Notes: generated by a model from the sequence alone, not told the origin. Counted from the first letter of the stretch, positions 9,245 through 19,182 are shown. The stretch is DNA of 64,000 bases from Flavipsychrobacter sp. (GCA_016786665.1 JAEUVZ010000030.1:1-64000), one strand, 5' to 3'. Program-made: numbers and translations.

Positions 9245-12118
9245 ATGTTTTCTAATATGTATTTATTGTCAAAGTGTGTGCTGCGCCGTGCGTTATCGGT
9301 AGTAGCATTTACTGTAGCGGCAGTGGACTTCGCCTCGGCGCAAGACCTCTCTGCAAAGCTGCCAACAGACCCTAAAGTGATAAAGGGGAAATTCGCTAAC
9401 GGGCTTACTTATTACATTCGCCCAAATGGCAAACCGGAGAATAAGGTGGAGCTGCGCCTGATGGTAAAGGTGGGCTCTATAGTGGAAGAGGACGACCAGC
9501 GTGGCCTGGCGCACTTTATGGAGCACATGAACTTCAACGGTACCAAGAACTTTAAGAAGAACGAACTGGTAAACTACCTGCAGGAAATAGGCGTTGAGTT
9601 TGGCGCTGACCTGAACGCATACACCGGTTTTGACCAGACGGTATATATATTACCTATACCTACAGACAAGCCCGGTAACCTGGATAAAGGTTTCCAGATA
9701 ATAGAAGACTGGGCGCACAACGCGCTGCTTACAGATAAAGATATAGACGATGAGCGCGGCGTAGTGCTGGAAGAAAGCCGCATGGGCAAAGGTGCTAACA
9801 TGCGCATGGTAGATAAGTTTCTGCCTAAGATGGTAGCCGGCTCTAAGTATGCCAACCGCCTGCCGATAGGTACGGATGAGATACTGAAGACCTTTAAGTA
9901 CGAGCGCATCCGCTCTTACTACAAAGACTGGTATCGCCCCGACCTGCAGGGTGTGGCCGTAGTGGGCGACATAGACAGCGCCACCGCCATGGCTTACCTG
10001 AAAAAGCACTTTGAAGGGTTGCAGAACCCTAAAAAGCCACGTACCCGTGAGTATGTGGAAATAAAGAACCGTACGAAGCCGGAGGCTATGGTGCTTACCG
10101 ATAAGGAAGCTACCAACTCGCTGATATACACCATGTTCCCCTACAGCAAGAAGAAGGACGTGGTAACACTGGGAGACTACCGCGAATCGCTAAAGCAGGC
10201 CCTGGCCCAGCAAATGCTGAACCGCCGCCTGAACGACCTGGCGCAGAGCCCCAATCCTCCCTTCCCTTTCGCACAGGTGTCTTACGACAACATGGGCCTG
10301 ATACATGGCTATGAAGGACTGGCGGGTATCACCATGTTTGGTGAGGAAGGCCCGGAAAAGGCGCTCTTCGCGCTGAACGCGGAACTGCTGCGCGCCAAAG
10401 AGTTTGGCTTTACCGAAAGCGAACTGGAACTAGCGAAAAAGGAAATGCTGAACAGCGTGGAAAAAAGCTACAACGAGCGGACTACTACCGACAGCAAGCG
10501 CTATGTAGATGAATATGTGCGCAACTTCCTGGAGAACGAAACAATTCCGGGTATTGAGAACGAATATGACTACTACAAAACCCTGCTCCCTACCATACAG
10601 GCATCGGAAATAAGCGGCCTGGTGAACAACTGGATGAAGGATATGAATACTTTCACCCTGATTACCGCCCCGGACAAGCCGGAAGTAAAACTGCCTACAG
10701 AACCGGAACTGCTGGCGATGGCAGCAAAGAGCTATAAGCAGACTGTAACCGCCCAGGAAGAGAAGAAAGTGGCCAATACACTGATGACCACCAAACCAAC
10801 CCCTGGTAAAATAGTGAGTAAGCAAGCCGAAGCAGACTTTGGCGCTACTACCTACACCCTTAGCAATGGCGCGAAAGTGACCGTGAAGAAGACCGACTTT
10901 AAGAGCGATGAAATACTCTTTAAAGGCGTGAAGAAAGGCGGTAAAGGACAATACGGTGTGAATGACAAGAACAACGTAGTGTTTGGCCAACTGATGAACC
11001 TAGTGGAAGAAATGGGCGTAGGTGACCACACACCAGCTGAAATAGAGAAAATACTGGCTGGCCAAACGGTGAGCATGGTGGCCCAGGTAGGCGACATTAG
11101 CAGCGAACTGGAAGGCGAAAGCTCTGTGAAGGATTTTGAATCGATGATGCAACTGGCGCACCTATACGTTACCAAGCCGCGTAAAGACCAGGCGCTCTTT
11201 GACGCGTTCAAAAAGAAAATGAAGATGCAACTGCAGTTTGTGGCCGCTAACCCCCAGGCAGCCTTTACGGATACTACCTTCAAAAAACTGTATAACAACA
11301 ACCCGCTGGCTAACAGCCCGCTCCCTAAAGCCGAGGACCTGGATAAGATAAACCTAGACCGCGCTATGGAAATATACAAGAACGAGATAGGTTCTGCTGA
11401 CGGGTACCACTTCTTTATAGTAGGTAACGTAGACGAGGCGAAGCTGGAAACTATGATAGAAACCTACCTGGCGAGCCTGCCCGTAAGTGGCAAGACCCCG
11501 CAGATAAAGGACAACGGCGTGCGCCCGGTACCGGGTGAACTGAAGTTTAAGAAAGGTAAGGAAAAACAAAGCCTTATCCTGTCGGGCTTCTTCGGCGAGC
11601 TGCCTTACTCTGAAGATATGGGACTGAAAGCGCAGGCGCTGGCAGAGATCATGAACATTAAGGTAATAGAAGAACTGCGTGAAAAGCTGGGTAATATTTA
11701 CTCCGGTGGTTTCAGCGCACAGGTGGAAAAAGAGCCTTACCCGCACTATACCATCATGATGTATCTGCCTTGCGGCCCTGAGAACGTAGACAAGCTGCTG
11801 GCTGCCGCACAGGTAGAAATGAACAACCTGAAAGAACGCGGTCCTGATCCCAAAGACCTGGAAAAGGTAAAAACACAGTGGGCTGAAAAGCACCGTACTA
11901 ACGTGAAAGAGAACAGCTACTGGTTCAACAAAATGGAAAGTGTATTGTTCTGGGAACGCGACCGTAAGACGGTGTTCGACTACGACAAGTGGATGAACAG
12001 CATAACCGCCGCTGATGTGCAGCAAACGGCCAAGCAACTGTTTGATAACAAACGCCGCTTCACCTCCGTTCTGTACCCTGAAACGTTCAATACTGACGGA
12101 GCCCGTAGTTCCAACTAA
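9245..12118 (+). CDS. M16 (insulinase/pitrilysin) family zinc peptidase, exported
   Basis: 957 residues from the ATG at 9245; a GTG at 9194 or an ATG at 9257 is possible. The inner starts place a hydrophobic signal sequence ending near FASAQD at the N-terminus. The inverted zinc motif HFMEH lies near residues 90-94, and ERGVVLEE about 75 residues later supplies the third ligand. Two M16 halves are present, the second lacking HxxEH, as in two-domain periplasmic enzymes. The SGGFSAQ segment near the C-terminus is in the usual place. It likely degrades peptides in the periplasm. TTTG at 9212-9215 and TAACTTG at 9232-9238 may be the promoter. Confidence 0.88.
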   Translation: MFSNMYLLSKCVLRRALSVVAFTVAAVDFASAQDLSAKLPTDPKVIKGKFANGLTYYIRPNGKPENKVELRLMVKVGSIVEEDDQRGLAHFMEHMNFNGTKNFKKNELVNYLQEIGVEFGADLNAYTGFDQTVYILPIPTDKPGNLDKGFQIIEDWAHNALLTDKDIDDERGVVLEESRMGKGANMRMVDKFLPKMVAGSKYANRLPIGTDEILKTFKYERIRSYYKDWYRPDLQGVAVVGDIDSATAMAYLKKHFEGLQNPKKPRTREYVEIKNRTKPEAMVLTDKEATNSLIYTMFPYSKKKDVVTLGDYRESLKQALAQQMLNRRLNDLAQSPNPPFPFAQVSYDNMGLIHGYEGLAGITMFGEEGPEKALFALNAELLRAKEFGFTESELELAKKEMLNSVEKSYNERTTTDSKRYVDEYVRNFLENETIPGIENEYDYYKTLLPTIQASEISGLVNNWMKDMNTFTLITAPDKPEVKLPTEPELLAMAAKSYKQTVTAQEEKKVANTLMTTKPTPGKIVSKQAEADFGATTYTLSNGAKVTVKKTDFKSDEILFKGVKKGGKGQYGVNDKNNVVFGQLMNLVEEMGVGDHTPAEIEKILAGQTVSMVAQVGDISSELEGESSVKDFESMMQLAHLYVTKPRKDQALFDAFKKKMKMQLQFVAANPQAAFTDTTFKKLYNNNPLANSPLPKAEDLDKINLDRAMEIYKNEIGSADGYHFFIVGNVDEAKLETMIETYLASLPVSGKTPQIKDNGVRPVPGELKFKKGKEKQSLILSGFFGELPYSEDMGLKAQALAEIMNIKVIEELREKLGNIYSGGFSAQVEKEPYPHYTIMMYLPCGPENVDKLLAAAQVEMNNLKERGPDPKDLEKVKTQWAEKHRTNVKENSYWFNKMESVLFWERDRKTVFDYDKWMNSITAADVQQTAKQLFDNKRRFTSVLYPETFNTDGARSSN

Positions 12119-12141
12119 TAACACTACAGGCACCTTATAAG

Positions 12142-12179
12142 AAAAGCTCCTCCCATTAACTGTTGGGAGGAGCTTTTTT
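12142..12179. terminator. Bidirectional hairpin terminator
   Basis: AAAAGCTCCTCCCA pairs perfectly with TGGGAGGAGCTTTT, followed by Ts on one strand and preceded by As on the other. It sits between the convergent M16 peptidase and histidine kinase genes. Confidence 0.9.
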
Positions 12180-12196
12180 AATATGCAGGGTGGTTG

Positions 12197-15100
12197 TTAT
12201 GCCGGCAGTAGCAGCGTAAACGTAGCTCCTTCGCCCGGCCTTGCATCGGCCCATATGGTGCCACCATGGTTTTCAGCTATTTTTCTGCAGATGGCTAGAC
12301 CGATACCCGTCCCTTCATATTTACTCTGACCGTGTAGGCGCTGAAAAATGCTGAATATTTTTTCCGCGTATTTATTGTCGAACCCGATGCCGTTGTCGGA
12401 AAAACGAATTTCCAGGTAACGGGCAGATTTGGTGATTCCTGATTGAATTACTTCTCCCGCTTTCAGGTAACGGGCGCTCACCTGTACTTCCGGCGCTATA
12501 CCTTCCCGCGCGAACTTCAGGGAGTTATTCAGTAAATTCTGAAACAGTTGCCGGAACTGCGCGGGCACGATGGATGCTTCGGGCATATCGCCCAGGTGTA
12601 TTGCCGCGTTTTTCTTTTCTATTACATGCTCCAGCGGCAGCATAGCTTCTTCAAAAGCTGTGCGGAGGCTGTATTGCTCAAACGCTTTGTTGCCCGATAT
12701 GGTGGATACAGTCAGTAGGTCGCTGATCATGAGCTGCATGCGCAGCGCGGAGTCGTTTACCTTGTCCAGGTAATTCTGCGCTTCCGGCGATAGTTGCTGC
12801 CGATGGGTATTCATCAGTATGCTGGTGAAGGTGGTTATTTTACGCAGCGGTTCCTTCAGGTCGTGGCTGGCGATATAGGCGTAGTCTTCCAGGCTGGAGT
12901 TGGAGACCTGGAGTTCGATATTCTTTTGCTGCAGTTCCATCTGCGCTTCTACCTGTTCGGTAATATCGACGGAGACATTCAGTATCTGCTCTACTTTACC
13001 GGCAGCATCCCTGTCAAAGACGGTTCCGTAAGTGTGCAGCCACCGGTACTTGCCGGTAACATCCAGCACCCGGTATTTGAACTCTTCCACCAGGGGGACG
13101 GCTGTGTTTTCCGGGCTATTCGCCTGTGTTATCACGCGGTTGTTTCGTTCCACCAGCGCATCCAGGTCATCGGGGTGCAATCGGCTGAGGAAAAAGGATA
13201 TGCCTTCTTTAAGTACCTCTTCCGGCCTGTATCCCAGCATTTTGCTGATGCCCTCGCTGACAAAGTTGTAGCGCCCTGTATTGATGTTGTAGGTAGTGAT
13301 AATAGACGGCGCCGTGTCGGCTATCTTGGTGATGAATTCTTCGTTGGCCTTTATCTGCTCGCTGATGAGTACATCCTCGGTTACGTCCTGCACGGTTCCT
13401 ATTACCTTCAGTACCTTGCCGCGCGCGTCCAGTATCGGTTCGGTAATGCCCTGCAGCACTTTTGTTTTGCCTTGTGGTGTTACGATACGGTAGCGGTATT
13501 CGTGCTGTTTTTTGGTGTCCAGTACCTGCTGCACCATAGAAGCCACAAACTCCCTGTCTTCCGGGTGGCGGAACGCCGTGGCGGAGGCAAGGTCTACCTT
13601 TCCGTTGGTGAGGTTGGGTGTATCATAGATGCGGAACAGTTCGTCGCTCCAGGTTACTTCTCCGGTTGCCAGGTCCCACGTCCAGTTGCCGATATGCGAC
13701 ATGGCCTGTGCGTGTTTGTAGAGCGCTTCGCTGTTTTGCAGGCGGGTAATGAACCGCTCGCGTTCGGTAACGTCCTGGAGGGTGCCGTGCAGTTTGGCGG
13801 CAGTGCCTGATTCGTTGAGCAGTACCTCGGCCTTTACGTGCAGGTGTTTTATGGTGCCGTCGTTCAGCACCGCCCGGAAGTTGTACTCCTGAGGCTGGTG
13901 GGTTTCGCGCAATGCCTTAATATGCGCCTCTACCAGTTCGGTATCGGCGGGGTGGCGCAGGTAGATAAATTCGTCGCGCTTGTGCGGACCTGGTTGGGGT
14001 TCCATTCCATAGATTCGGTACACTTCCTCGCTCCACACTATTTCATCGCTATCAAGGTCCCATGACCAGTTGCCAATATGGGAGAGCGCCTGCGCCTGTT
14101 TGTAGAGCGCTTCGCTTTTCTGCAAGCGGTGAATAATATGATGGCGTTCCGATACATCCATAATGGTGCCTTTCATGCAATAGGGTACACCTTCCTCGTA
14201 ACGCACGATGCCGCGTGACCAGATTATCTTCTCTACATTGTTCTTACAGTAGCGGTATTCACAATCGAACACGCCGGTTTCCATCATGGCCTTCTGTATA
14301 GCAGCGGTGACCCTTTCCCGGTCTTCCGGGTGCACGTAGTGGATGAACGAGTCGAAGTCGGTAACGTCATCCAGTGCAAATATCTTCAGCAACTGCGGGG
14401 TAACGGTTGTCGCCTCGTCCTTCCCGAAAATCCATTCGAAGCTGCCAATTTCGCCTATGGCCTGTGCTTCCAGTAGTTGCTCTTCCCGGTAAGCCAGTTG
14501 GAGAGAAGAGCGCTTTTCGTGCTCCATATCCAGGGCTATGCCCACTATTTCCAGAGCCGTACCCGCATCGTTGCGTTTAAAGATGGAGTAGTAGTGGCGC
14601 ATCCAGCGGTACTCGCCCTTGCTGTTCTTCATCCGGTTCTCCAGCCTTATGGTATCCGTATCGCTCATGCCGGGAAGCAGTAGCTTTATATCTTCCTGCT
14701 TTTGCAGGTCTTCCGGGTGTATCACCAGTTTGTTAAACTCATTGCCCAGCAGTTGTATGTCTTCCAGCGTATAGCCAAGGTAGTGCAGGTAGTGCTCGTT
14801 GGCATACTTTACCTGCCCGGTTTCTATATCGTACACATAAGTAAGGCCGGGGGTGGTGTTGGAGATTTTCTCTATGAAGTGGAGCTGCTCCTGTATTTTA
14901 CCCTTCAGTATATCAAAGTGGACGTTGGTAGAGAGGGTGAGGGACTCAGAGTCGAAGGCGTCCATCTCCTGTATGATGCTCAGCATTTCTTGTGCGTCGG
15001 CGGTGTAGCCGGGCAATAGCTTCATCATAGCTTTCTTGCGGATGAAGGTGCCGAGTGTAATATCTTCGGTGGCTATCTCATCGTTGGAGATGATATCGAG

Positions 15101-15415
15101 TTCGTTGTCTTTCCACTTTCGGAGACCTTCTTCTATATGGCTTCTCAACTCGTTGGCCGCCACCTTGTCCAGGAACTCACCGTGTCCCTGTATGGTCATT
15201 TCCAACAATTGCTCCTCGGGCAGGTGGGCAATCAATTTCATGATTGGGAGGTTGGCCTCCCTGGAGAGCCTTAACAACTCGCGGGCGTACTCCTCCATAT
15301 GGTGCTCCCTGATATAGCGGGCAAATGCCGGCCAATGTGAAAAGACAAGGGCGGCACCGCTGGCCGGCGTATGCGTTTGCTGCGAATTTTCAGTAGGGGC
15401 TTCTTGCACAATCAT
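12197..15415 (-). CDS. Soluble multi-PAS sensor histidine kinase
   Basis: 1072 residues and no membrane segment, so a cytosolic sensor. After an N-terminal helical region of about 165 residues come five PAS/PAC units. The third and fourth are close copies: RLQKSEALYKQAQALSHIGN against RLQNSEALYKHAQAMSHIGN. Then a phospho-acceptor helix (SHDLKEPLRKI) and a HATPase domain with NLLNNSLKFA, DNGIGFD and EGTGIGLAI. There is no receiver domain and no response regulator nearby, so the output is unknown. It ends on the shared terminator with the M16 peptidase gene. Ligands of the PAS domains cannot be told from sequence. Confidence 0.9.
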   Translation of the reverse strand: MIVQEAPTENSQQTHTPASGAALVFSHWPAFARYIREHHMEEYARELLRLSREANLPIMKLIAHLPEEQLLEMTIQGHGEFLDKVAANELRSHIEEGLRKWKDNELDIISNDEIATEDITLGTFIRKKAMMKLLPGYTADAQEMLSIIQEMDAFDSESLTLSTNVHFDILKGKIQEQLHFIEKISNTTPGLTYVYDIETGQVKYANEHYLHYLGYTLEDIQLLGNEFNKLVIHPEDLQKQEDIKLLLPGMSDTDTIRLENRMKNSKGEYRWMRHYYSIFKRNDAGTALEIVGIALDMEHEKRSSLQLAYREEQLLEAQAIGEIGSFEWIFGKDEATTVTPQLLKIFALDDVTDFDSFIHYVHPEDRERVTAAIQKAMMETGVFDCEYRYCKNNVEKIIWSRGIVRYEEGVPYCMKGTIMDVSERHHIIHRLQKSEALYKQAQALSHIGNWSWDLDSDEIVWSEEVYRIYGMEPQPGPHKRDEFIYLRHPADTELVEAHIKALRETHQPQEYNFRAVLNDGTIKHLHVKAEVLLNESGTAAKLHGTLQDVTERERFITRLQNSEALYKHAQAMSHIGNWTWDLATGEVTWSDELFRIYDTPNLTNGKVDLASATAFRHPEDREFVASMVQQVLDTKKQHEYRYRIVTPQGKTKVLQGITEPILDARGKVLKVIGTVQDVTEDVLISEQIKANEEFITKIADTAPSIITTYNINTGRYNFVSEGISKMLGYRPEEVLKEGISFFLSRLHPDDLDALVERNNRVITQANSPENTAVPLVEEFKYRVLDVTGKYRWLHTYGTVFDRDAAGKVEQILNVSVDITEQVEAQMELQQKNIELQVSNSSLEDYAYIASHDLKEPLRKITTFTSILMNTHRQQLSPEAQNYLDKVNDSALRMQLMISDLLTVSTISGNKAFEQYSLRTAFEEAMLPLEHVIEKKNAAIHLGDMPEASIVPAQFRQLFQNLLNNSLKFAREGIAPEVQVSARYLKAGEVIQSGITKSARYLEIRFSDNGIGFDNKYAEKIFSIFQRLHGQSKYEGTGIGLAICRKIAENHGGTIWADARPGEGATFTLLLPA

Positions 15416-15545
15416 GATACTGGTTTGCTCCCGGTAAAGACGGGATAGTTTGTTTCAGCGTGTGCACAGTAAAATTAAAATATCGTGCCACGTGAGAAAG
15501 ACGGTGCAATACGGGTTTGTAATGTGGTGATTATCATTTATGTAC

Positions 15546-15575
15546 AAAAAAAGCCACACATAATTGTGTGGCTTT
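15546..15575 (-). terminator. Terminator of recA
   Basis: On the minus strand, AAAGCCACACA pairs with TGTGTGGCTTT and is followed by a run of seven Ts. It begins 23 bases after the recA stop. Confidence 0.9.
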
Positions 15576-15597
15576 AACTATTGGTTGATATTTTTAC

Positions 15598-16593
15598 TTA
15601 AGATGCCGGTTGGAGTGCCGCGCGAATCTGTCCTTCTATATCTTCCATTACTTCCGGGTTATCGGACAGGAATTGCTTTACGGCATCGCGACCCTGGCCA
15701 ATTTTACTGTCACCGTAGCTGAACCAGCTACCGCTTTTTTGCAGGATGCCCAGTTCCACGCCCATATCTATTATCTCGCCTATCTTGCTGATACCCTCAC
15801 CAAAGATGATATCGAACTCTACCTGGCGGAATGGCGGCGCTACTTTGTTCTTCACAACCTTTACACGGGTGCGGTTACCACTGGCTACGTCGCCATCCTT
15901 TATCTGGCTGATGCGGCGAATGTCGAGGCGAACGGACGCATAGAACTTCAGGGCATTACCGCCGGTAGTTGTTTCGGGGTTGCCGAACATAACTCCTATC
16001 TTTTCGCGGAGCTGGTTGATAAAGATGCAGCAGCAGCCCGTGCGGTTGATGGTGGCGGTAAGCTTACGCAAGGCCTGGCTCATCAGGCGGGCCTGCAAGC
16101 CCATTTTGCTTTCACCCATTTCGCCTTCCAGTTCGCCTTTGGGTACCAGCGCCGCTACGGAGTCTATCACTACTACGTCTACCGCACCGCTGGAGATAAG
16201 GCGGTCGGCTATTTCCAGCGCCTGCTCACCGTAGTCGGGTTGGGAGATGATGAGGTTGTCTATATCTACACCCAGTTTGCGTGCATAGCCCGCGTCGAAG
16301 GCGTGTTCCGCATCTATGATAGCGCAGATGCCGCCTTTCTTTTGCGCTTCGGCAATGGTGTGTATGGCTATTGTTGTTTTACCCGAAGATTCCGGGCCGT
16401 ATATTTCGATGATCCTTCCGCGGGGGAAGCCACCTACTCCCAGCGCTACATCGAGCCCCAGCGAGCCGGTGCTGATGGTATCTACCGCTGTTTGTTGTTT
16501 ATCGCCCAGCATCATTACCGAGCCCTTGCCATAGTCCTTTTCTATCTTGTCTATCGCCAGCTTAAGTACCTTCAATTTTTCGTCTACTGCCAT
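15598..16593 (-). CDS. recA: Recombinase RecA
   Basis: 331 residues. This is the DNA-dependent ATPase for homologous recombination and SOS co-protease activity. Walker A GPESSGKT is at residues 66-73, Walker [11 protein letters not shown] and the L2-region [22 protein letters not shown] are present. The C-terminus is short and lacks the strongly acidic tail of the E. coli protein. It stands alone, with its own terminator. A clear SOS box was not identified upstream. Confidence 0.97.
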   Translation of the reverse strand: MAVDEKLKVLKLAIDKIEKDYGKGSVMMLGDKQQTAVDTISTGSLGLDVALGVGGFPRGRIIEIYGPESSGKTTIAIHTIAEAQKKGGICAIIDAEHAFDAGYARKLGVDIDNLIISQPDYGEQALEIADRLISSGAVDVVVIDSVAALVPKGELEGEMGESKMGLQARLMSQALRKLTATINRTGCCCIFINQLREKIGVMFGNPETTTGGNALKFYASVRLDIRRISQIKDGDVASGNRTRVKVVKNKVAPPFRQVEFDIIFGEGISKIGEIIDMGVELGILQKSGSWFSYGDSKIGQGRDAVKQFLSDNPEVMEDIEGQIRAALQPAS

Positions 16594-16900
16594 TGTTTTA
16601 CCTTTTATAATTACAGAATGAGTTACGTGGTTGTTTTTTCAAATTTAGTGAAAATGCCAAGCGCCTCCGGAAAAGATATCAACGATTTATCCCCCTTGGT
16701 TACTTGATAAAGTAAAGGTAAACAGGTGTGTTCAGATTACGATAAAATTGTGGATATCTTGGTTGGTTGTCTGATTGGGGACCCCTCTATCTCCTCTGAA
16801 GGGGAGGACTGTTTGGGCGAGGTGTTGTGTTGTGCAGACATCCCCCAAACCCCTTCGGCTGCGCGCAGGGCTAGGCAACAAAGGGGGAATGGTTGGGGTA
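16594..16900. other. Intergenic region upstream of recA
   Basis: 307 bases without a convincing gene. The recA-proximal part is AT-rich and should hold the recA promoter, but I found no full TAnnTTTG match. The distal part (16781-16890) is a GC-rich repeat-like element described separately. Confidence 0.6.
16781..16890. repeat. GC-rich intergenic repeat-like element
   Basis: The segment contains CTCCTCTGAAGGGGAGGA and, further on, TCCCCCAAACCCCTTCGGC followed by GGCAACAAAGGGGGAAT, so inner and outer arms are partly complementary. It has no open frame and resembles the dispersed noncoding repeats common between genes in Bacteroidota. Only one copy is in the window, so its repeat nature is inferred. 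Confidence 0.4.
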
Positions 16901-17416
16901 TTATGATTGCTCGTCGAAATAGTTGGGTGGATAGATGCGTGTGTTGTAGCGGGTAGCGGTCTCCATGGCCTTTTGTTTCTCTTCGGCGGTAGGTGGCGCC
17001 GCGGGGGGCGGTGTATCGCCGGTAGCGGGGCGGCCTACTTCGCGGAACATGGCATCGAGCCCGGACGGGCTTACAATGCAGAGCAGTCGGGCCATAGCTT
17101 GCGAATTGTTTTTGAACGCATGTACAGGCCCATTGAGCGGTATGGTTACCATCGCGCCTTTTTCGGCCAGGAAGACCTGGTCTTTGGTGCGCATTTCCAC
17201 TTCTCCTTCCAGCACATAGAAGCTTTCCATAAACGCGGGGTGCTCGTGCGGCAGCGGCCCGCTGCCGGGAGGGACGTTCATCTCTATTATGGCCATATTG
17301 CCGTTGGTTTCATCTCCGGAAAGAATAACCCGGTAACGGGAGCCGGCTATCCAGAGGTGTTCGCCGCCGTCGGGCGTGGTAATCAGCAGATTGCTGGTAG
17401 TAGTGGTGTTCTCCAT
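16901..17416 (-). CDS. Cupin domain protein
   Basis: 171 residues, single cupin barrel. The first metal-binding motif is visible as LPHEHPAFMESFYVLEGEVE (H-x-H, E, G), near residues 55-75. The second motif IPLNGPVHAFKNNS supplies the last His. The C-terminal 50 residues are Pro/Ala-rich (TPPPAAPPTAEE) and probably disordered. Such small cupins bind a metal and may act as dioxygenases, isomerases or sensors; nothing here decides which. No operon partner: recA lies behind a 307-base gap and the antiporter is 398 bases upstream. Confidence 0.75.
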   Translation of the reverse strand: MENTTTTSNLLITTPDGGEHLWIAGSRYRVILSGDETNGNMAIIEMNVPPGSGPLPHEHPAFMESFYVLEGEVEMRTKDQVFLAEKGAMVTIPLNGPVHAFKNNSQAMARLLCIVSPSGLDAMFREVGRPATGDTPPPAAPPTAEEKQKAMETATRYNTRIYPPNYFDEQS

Positions 17417-17813
17417 AACACTAATATAAGAGAAATCCGATGGATGGTGTGTAGCATGGTTTACTTACACGGTAAATATTATTGTTAAACTGAAATCGCC
17501 TTGTGTTTTTGTAAGTGGTTGATTTTCAATGCTGATTAGTTTTTATAGTTACATTTTACTTACATAGGCTTACATCGTAGTGTCATTATGCTGATAGTCA
17601 ATTACAGGATAACCACAGTCAATTACATCATGATAGCAGACAAATACACTCAAGTCTATTTTACTTACATGGCTATGTAAGTATGTGTGGCGGTGGACAG
17701 ATAACGAGTGCTGTTAATGAAATTTTGGGCAGCATAGGGTAGGCAGGCTTTTGGGTAAAAAAGCGGGCATAAAGATACGAAATAATAGCCGGGGAAGCAT
17801 GTGCCGCCCACGG
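17417..17813. other. AT-rich intergenic region with repeated TTTACTTACA boxes
   Basis: 397 bases with no credible gene. TTTACTTACA occurs at 17460-17469, 17555-17564 and 17660-17669, roughly 95-105 bases apart. The third copy is half of a perfect inverted repeat, ACTTACAT-GGCT-ATGTAAGT (17663-17682). The spacing and palindrome suggest regulator binding sites, but that is inference. Confidence 0.5.
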
Positions 17814-18923
17814 CTACGGTATAATAGTCGTAAAAATGTAGATAGCGAACAACACCAGCAGAACAACCCCCTGCAGGAAGTTGGTGCGGCCGGTGCTGAA
17901 GGCGAGTATGATGGTGATGAAAGACAAAGTGAGCAGCACGATGGACTTGGCATCGATGCCCAGTGATATGGGCATGCCGGTAATGGCCGTAACCGCTGCA
18001 ACGGCGGGTATGGTGAGCCCAATGCTGGCAATAGCGGAGCCGAGGGCCAGGTTCAGGCTGGTTTGCAGGCGGTTGTTGCGGGCGGCGCGATAGGCCGCTA
18101 AGCCCTCCGGCAGCAGGATGATGAGGGCGATGATGATACCCACAACCGACTTGGGCGCGCCGAGGCTTACCACACCGGTCTCTATAGTGGGTGCCAGCGC
18201 CTTGGCTATGAGCACTACGGCAACCAGGCAAGCCAGTAGCAGCAGGAGGCTGGCGATGGCTACCGCGTTGGCGGGTGGTGCCGCGTGTATCTCTTCGGGG
18301 TTGGTAATGGCGAGTTCCTGTTGTTTGTCTTTAGGTATTTTGGGGAGGAAGAAGTCGCGGTGGCGACCGGTTTGGGCGATGACAAACGCGGCGTAAAGGA
18401 TGAGTGAAATGATAGCCACAAAGATCATCTGGCTGGTGCTGAAGGCGCCACCGAGGGCACTGGTAGTGAAGTTGGGCAGAATAAGCGTGAGTACCGATAT
18501 GGCAGTGAGCGTGACGAGTGAAGCACTGACGCCCGAGGCCGTGAAGGTCTGCTCCCGGAACCGGAGGCTGCCGCCGAGTATGCAGATGCCGATGATGCCG
18601 GTAAGGATGATCATAACCGCTGCAAATACGGTATCGCGGGCAAGGAACTCAGTGCCCGCCCCGCCCGCCAGCATGAGCGAAACAATAAGCGATACCTCAA
18701 TGACCGTGATAGAGACCGCCAGCAGCAGGGTGCCGAACGGTTCGCCCACGCGGTGGGCCACAACTTCGGCATGGTGCACTGCAGACATGACCGCGCCGAT
18801 AAGGAGCACGGAGAGCAATATAGTGAAGACGGTTCCCGCACCTGCCGGGCTTGCCAGGTAACATACCCACGCCAGAACGGGGATTGCAATAGTCCAGAGG
18901 GGGAGTGGAAGTTTGAGCTTCAT
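17814..18923 (-). CDS. Ca2+/H+ antiporter, ChaA-like
   Basis: 369 residues from the ATG at 18923; a TTG at 18941 is possible but less likely. About eleven hydrophobic segments. Two internally similar cation-exchange motifs are present: HHAEVVAHRVGEPFGTLLLA followed by VTVIEV-type sequence in the N-half, and LLPEGLAAYRAARNNRLQ followed by LGSAIASIGLTIP in the C-half. The acidic residues within them are typical of the CaCA exchanger superfamily, and the spacing resembles ChaA (calcium or sodium/proton exchange). A TATTTTTG element on this strand (18928-18935) ends 4 bases from the ATG, so a leaderless transcript is possible. Confidence 0.85.
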   Translation of the reverse strand: MKLKLPLPLWTIAIPVLAWVCYLASPAGAGTVFTILLSVLLIGAVMSAVHHAEVVAHRVGEPFGTLLLAVSITVIEVSLIVSLMLAGGAGTEFLARDTVFAAVMIILTGIIGICILGGSLRFREQTFTASGVSASLVTLTAISVLTLILPNFTTSALGGAFSTSQMIFVAIISLILYAAFVIAQTGRHRDFFLPKIPKDKQQELAITNPEEIHAAPPANAVAIASLLLLLACLVAVVLIAKALAPTIETGVVSLGAPKSVVGIIIALIILLPEGLAAYRAARNNRLQTSLNLALGSAIASIGLTIPAVAAVTAITGMPISLGIDAKSIVLLTLSFITIILAFSTGRTNFLQGVVLLVLFAIYIFTTIIP

Positions 18924-19046
18924 GCGGCAAAAATAGCCCAAAATTACCGGGATGGCTTTGTGTGGCCGTATGTGGTTGATAGTGATGGGGTTATGTGGAG
19001 GAGGGCGCCCCCTGGTGCTATGGAGGGGGAATTACCGACGCGCCCA

Positions 19047-19087
19047 TTTGCCTGATTTAAGTTACGCTGTCGCTAAACTTAAAGCAG
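19047..19087. repeat. 41-bp direct repeat, copy 1 (hairpin-forming)
   Basis: It differs from copy 2 (19538-19578) at one base. The core reads TTTAAGTTACGCTGTCGC then TAAACTTAAAG, with arms TTTAAGTT and AACTTAAA. Confidence 0.9.
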
Positions 19088-19114
19088 TGGAGGGAGTGGG
19101 GGGCAGTAATAATA

Positions 19115-19149
19115 TTTTTTTGAGATATAGTAATGTTGCTTTAATTTTA
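19115..19149 (+). promoter_or_regulatory. Promoter of the small Cys-rich lipoprotein gene
   Basis: A T-run ending in TTTG at 19122 is followed after 19 bases by TAATTTTA (19142-19149), 7 of 8 to TAnnTTTG. The start codon is at 19183. Confidence 0.55.
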
Positions 19150-19182
19150 GTACATCGCTTAATCCTTATAAAACCGATGTTT

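Noticed and set aside
18952-19182. N-terminal extension of the 19183 lipoprotein frame to 18952
   Set aside because: It crosses one 41-bp repeat and the promoter, and has no signal sequence; the lipobox needs the start at 19183.
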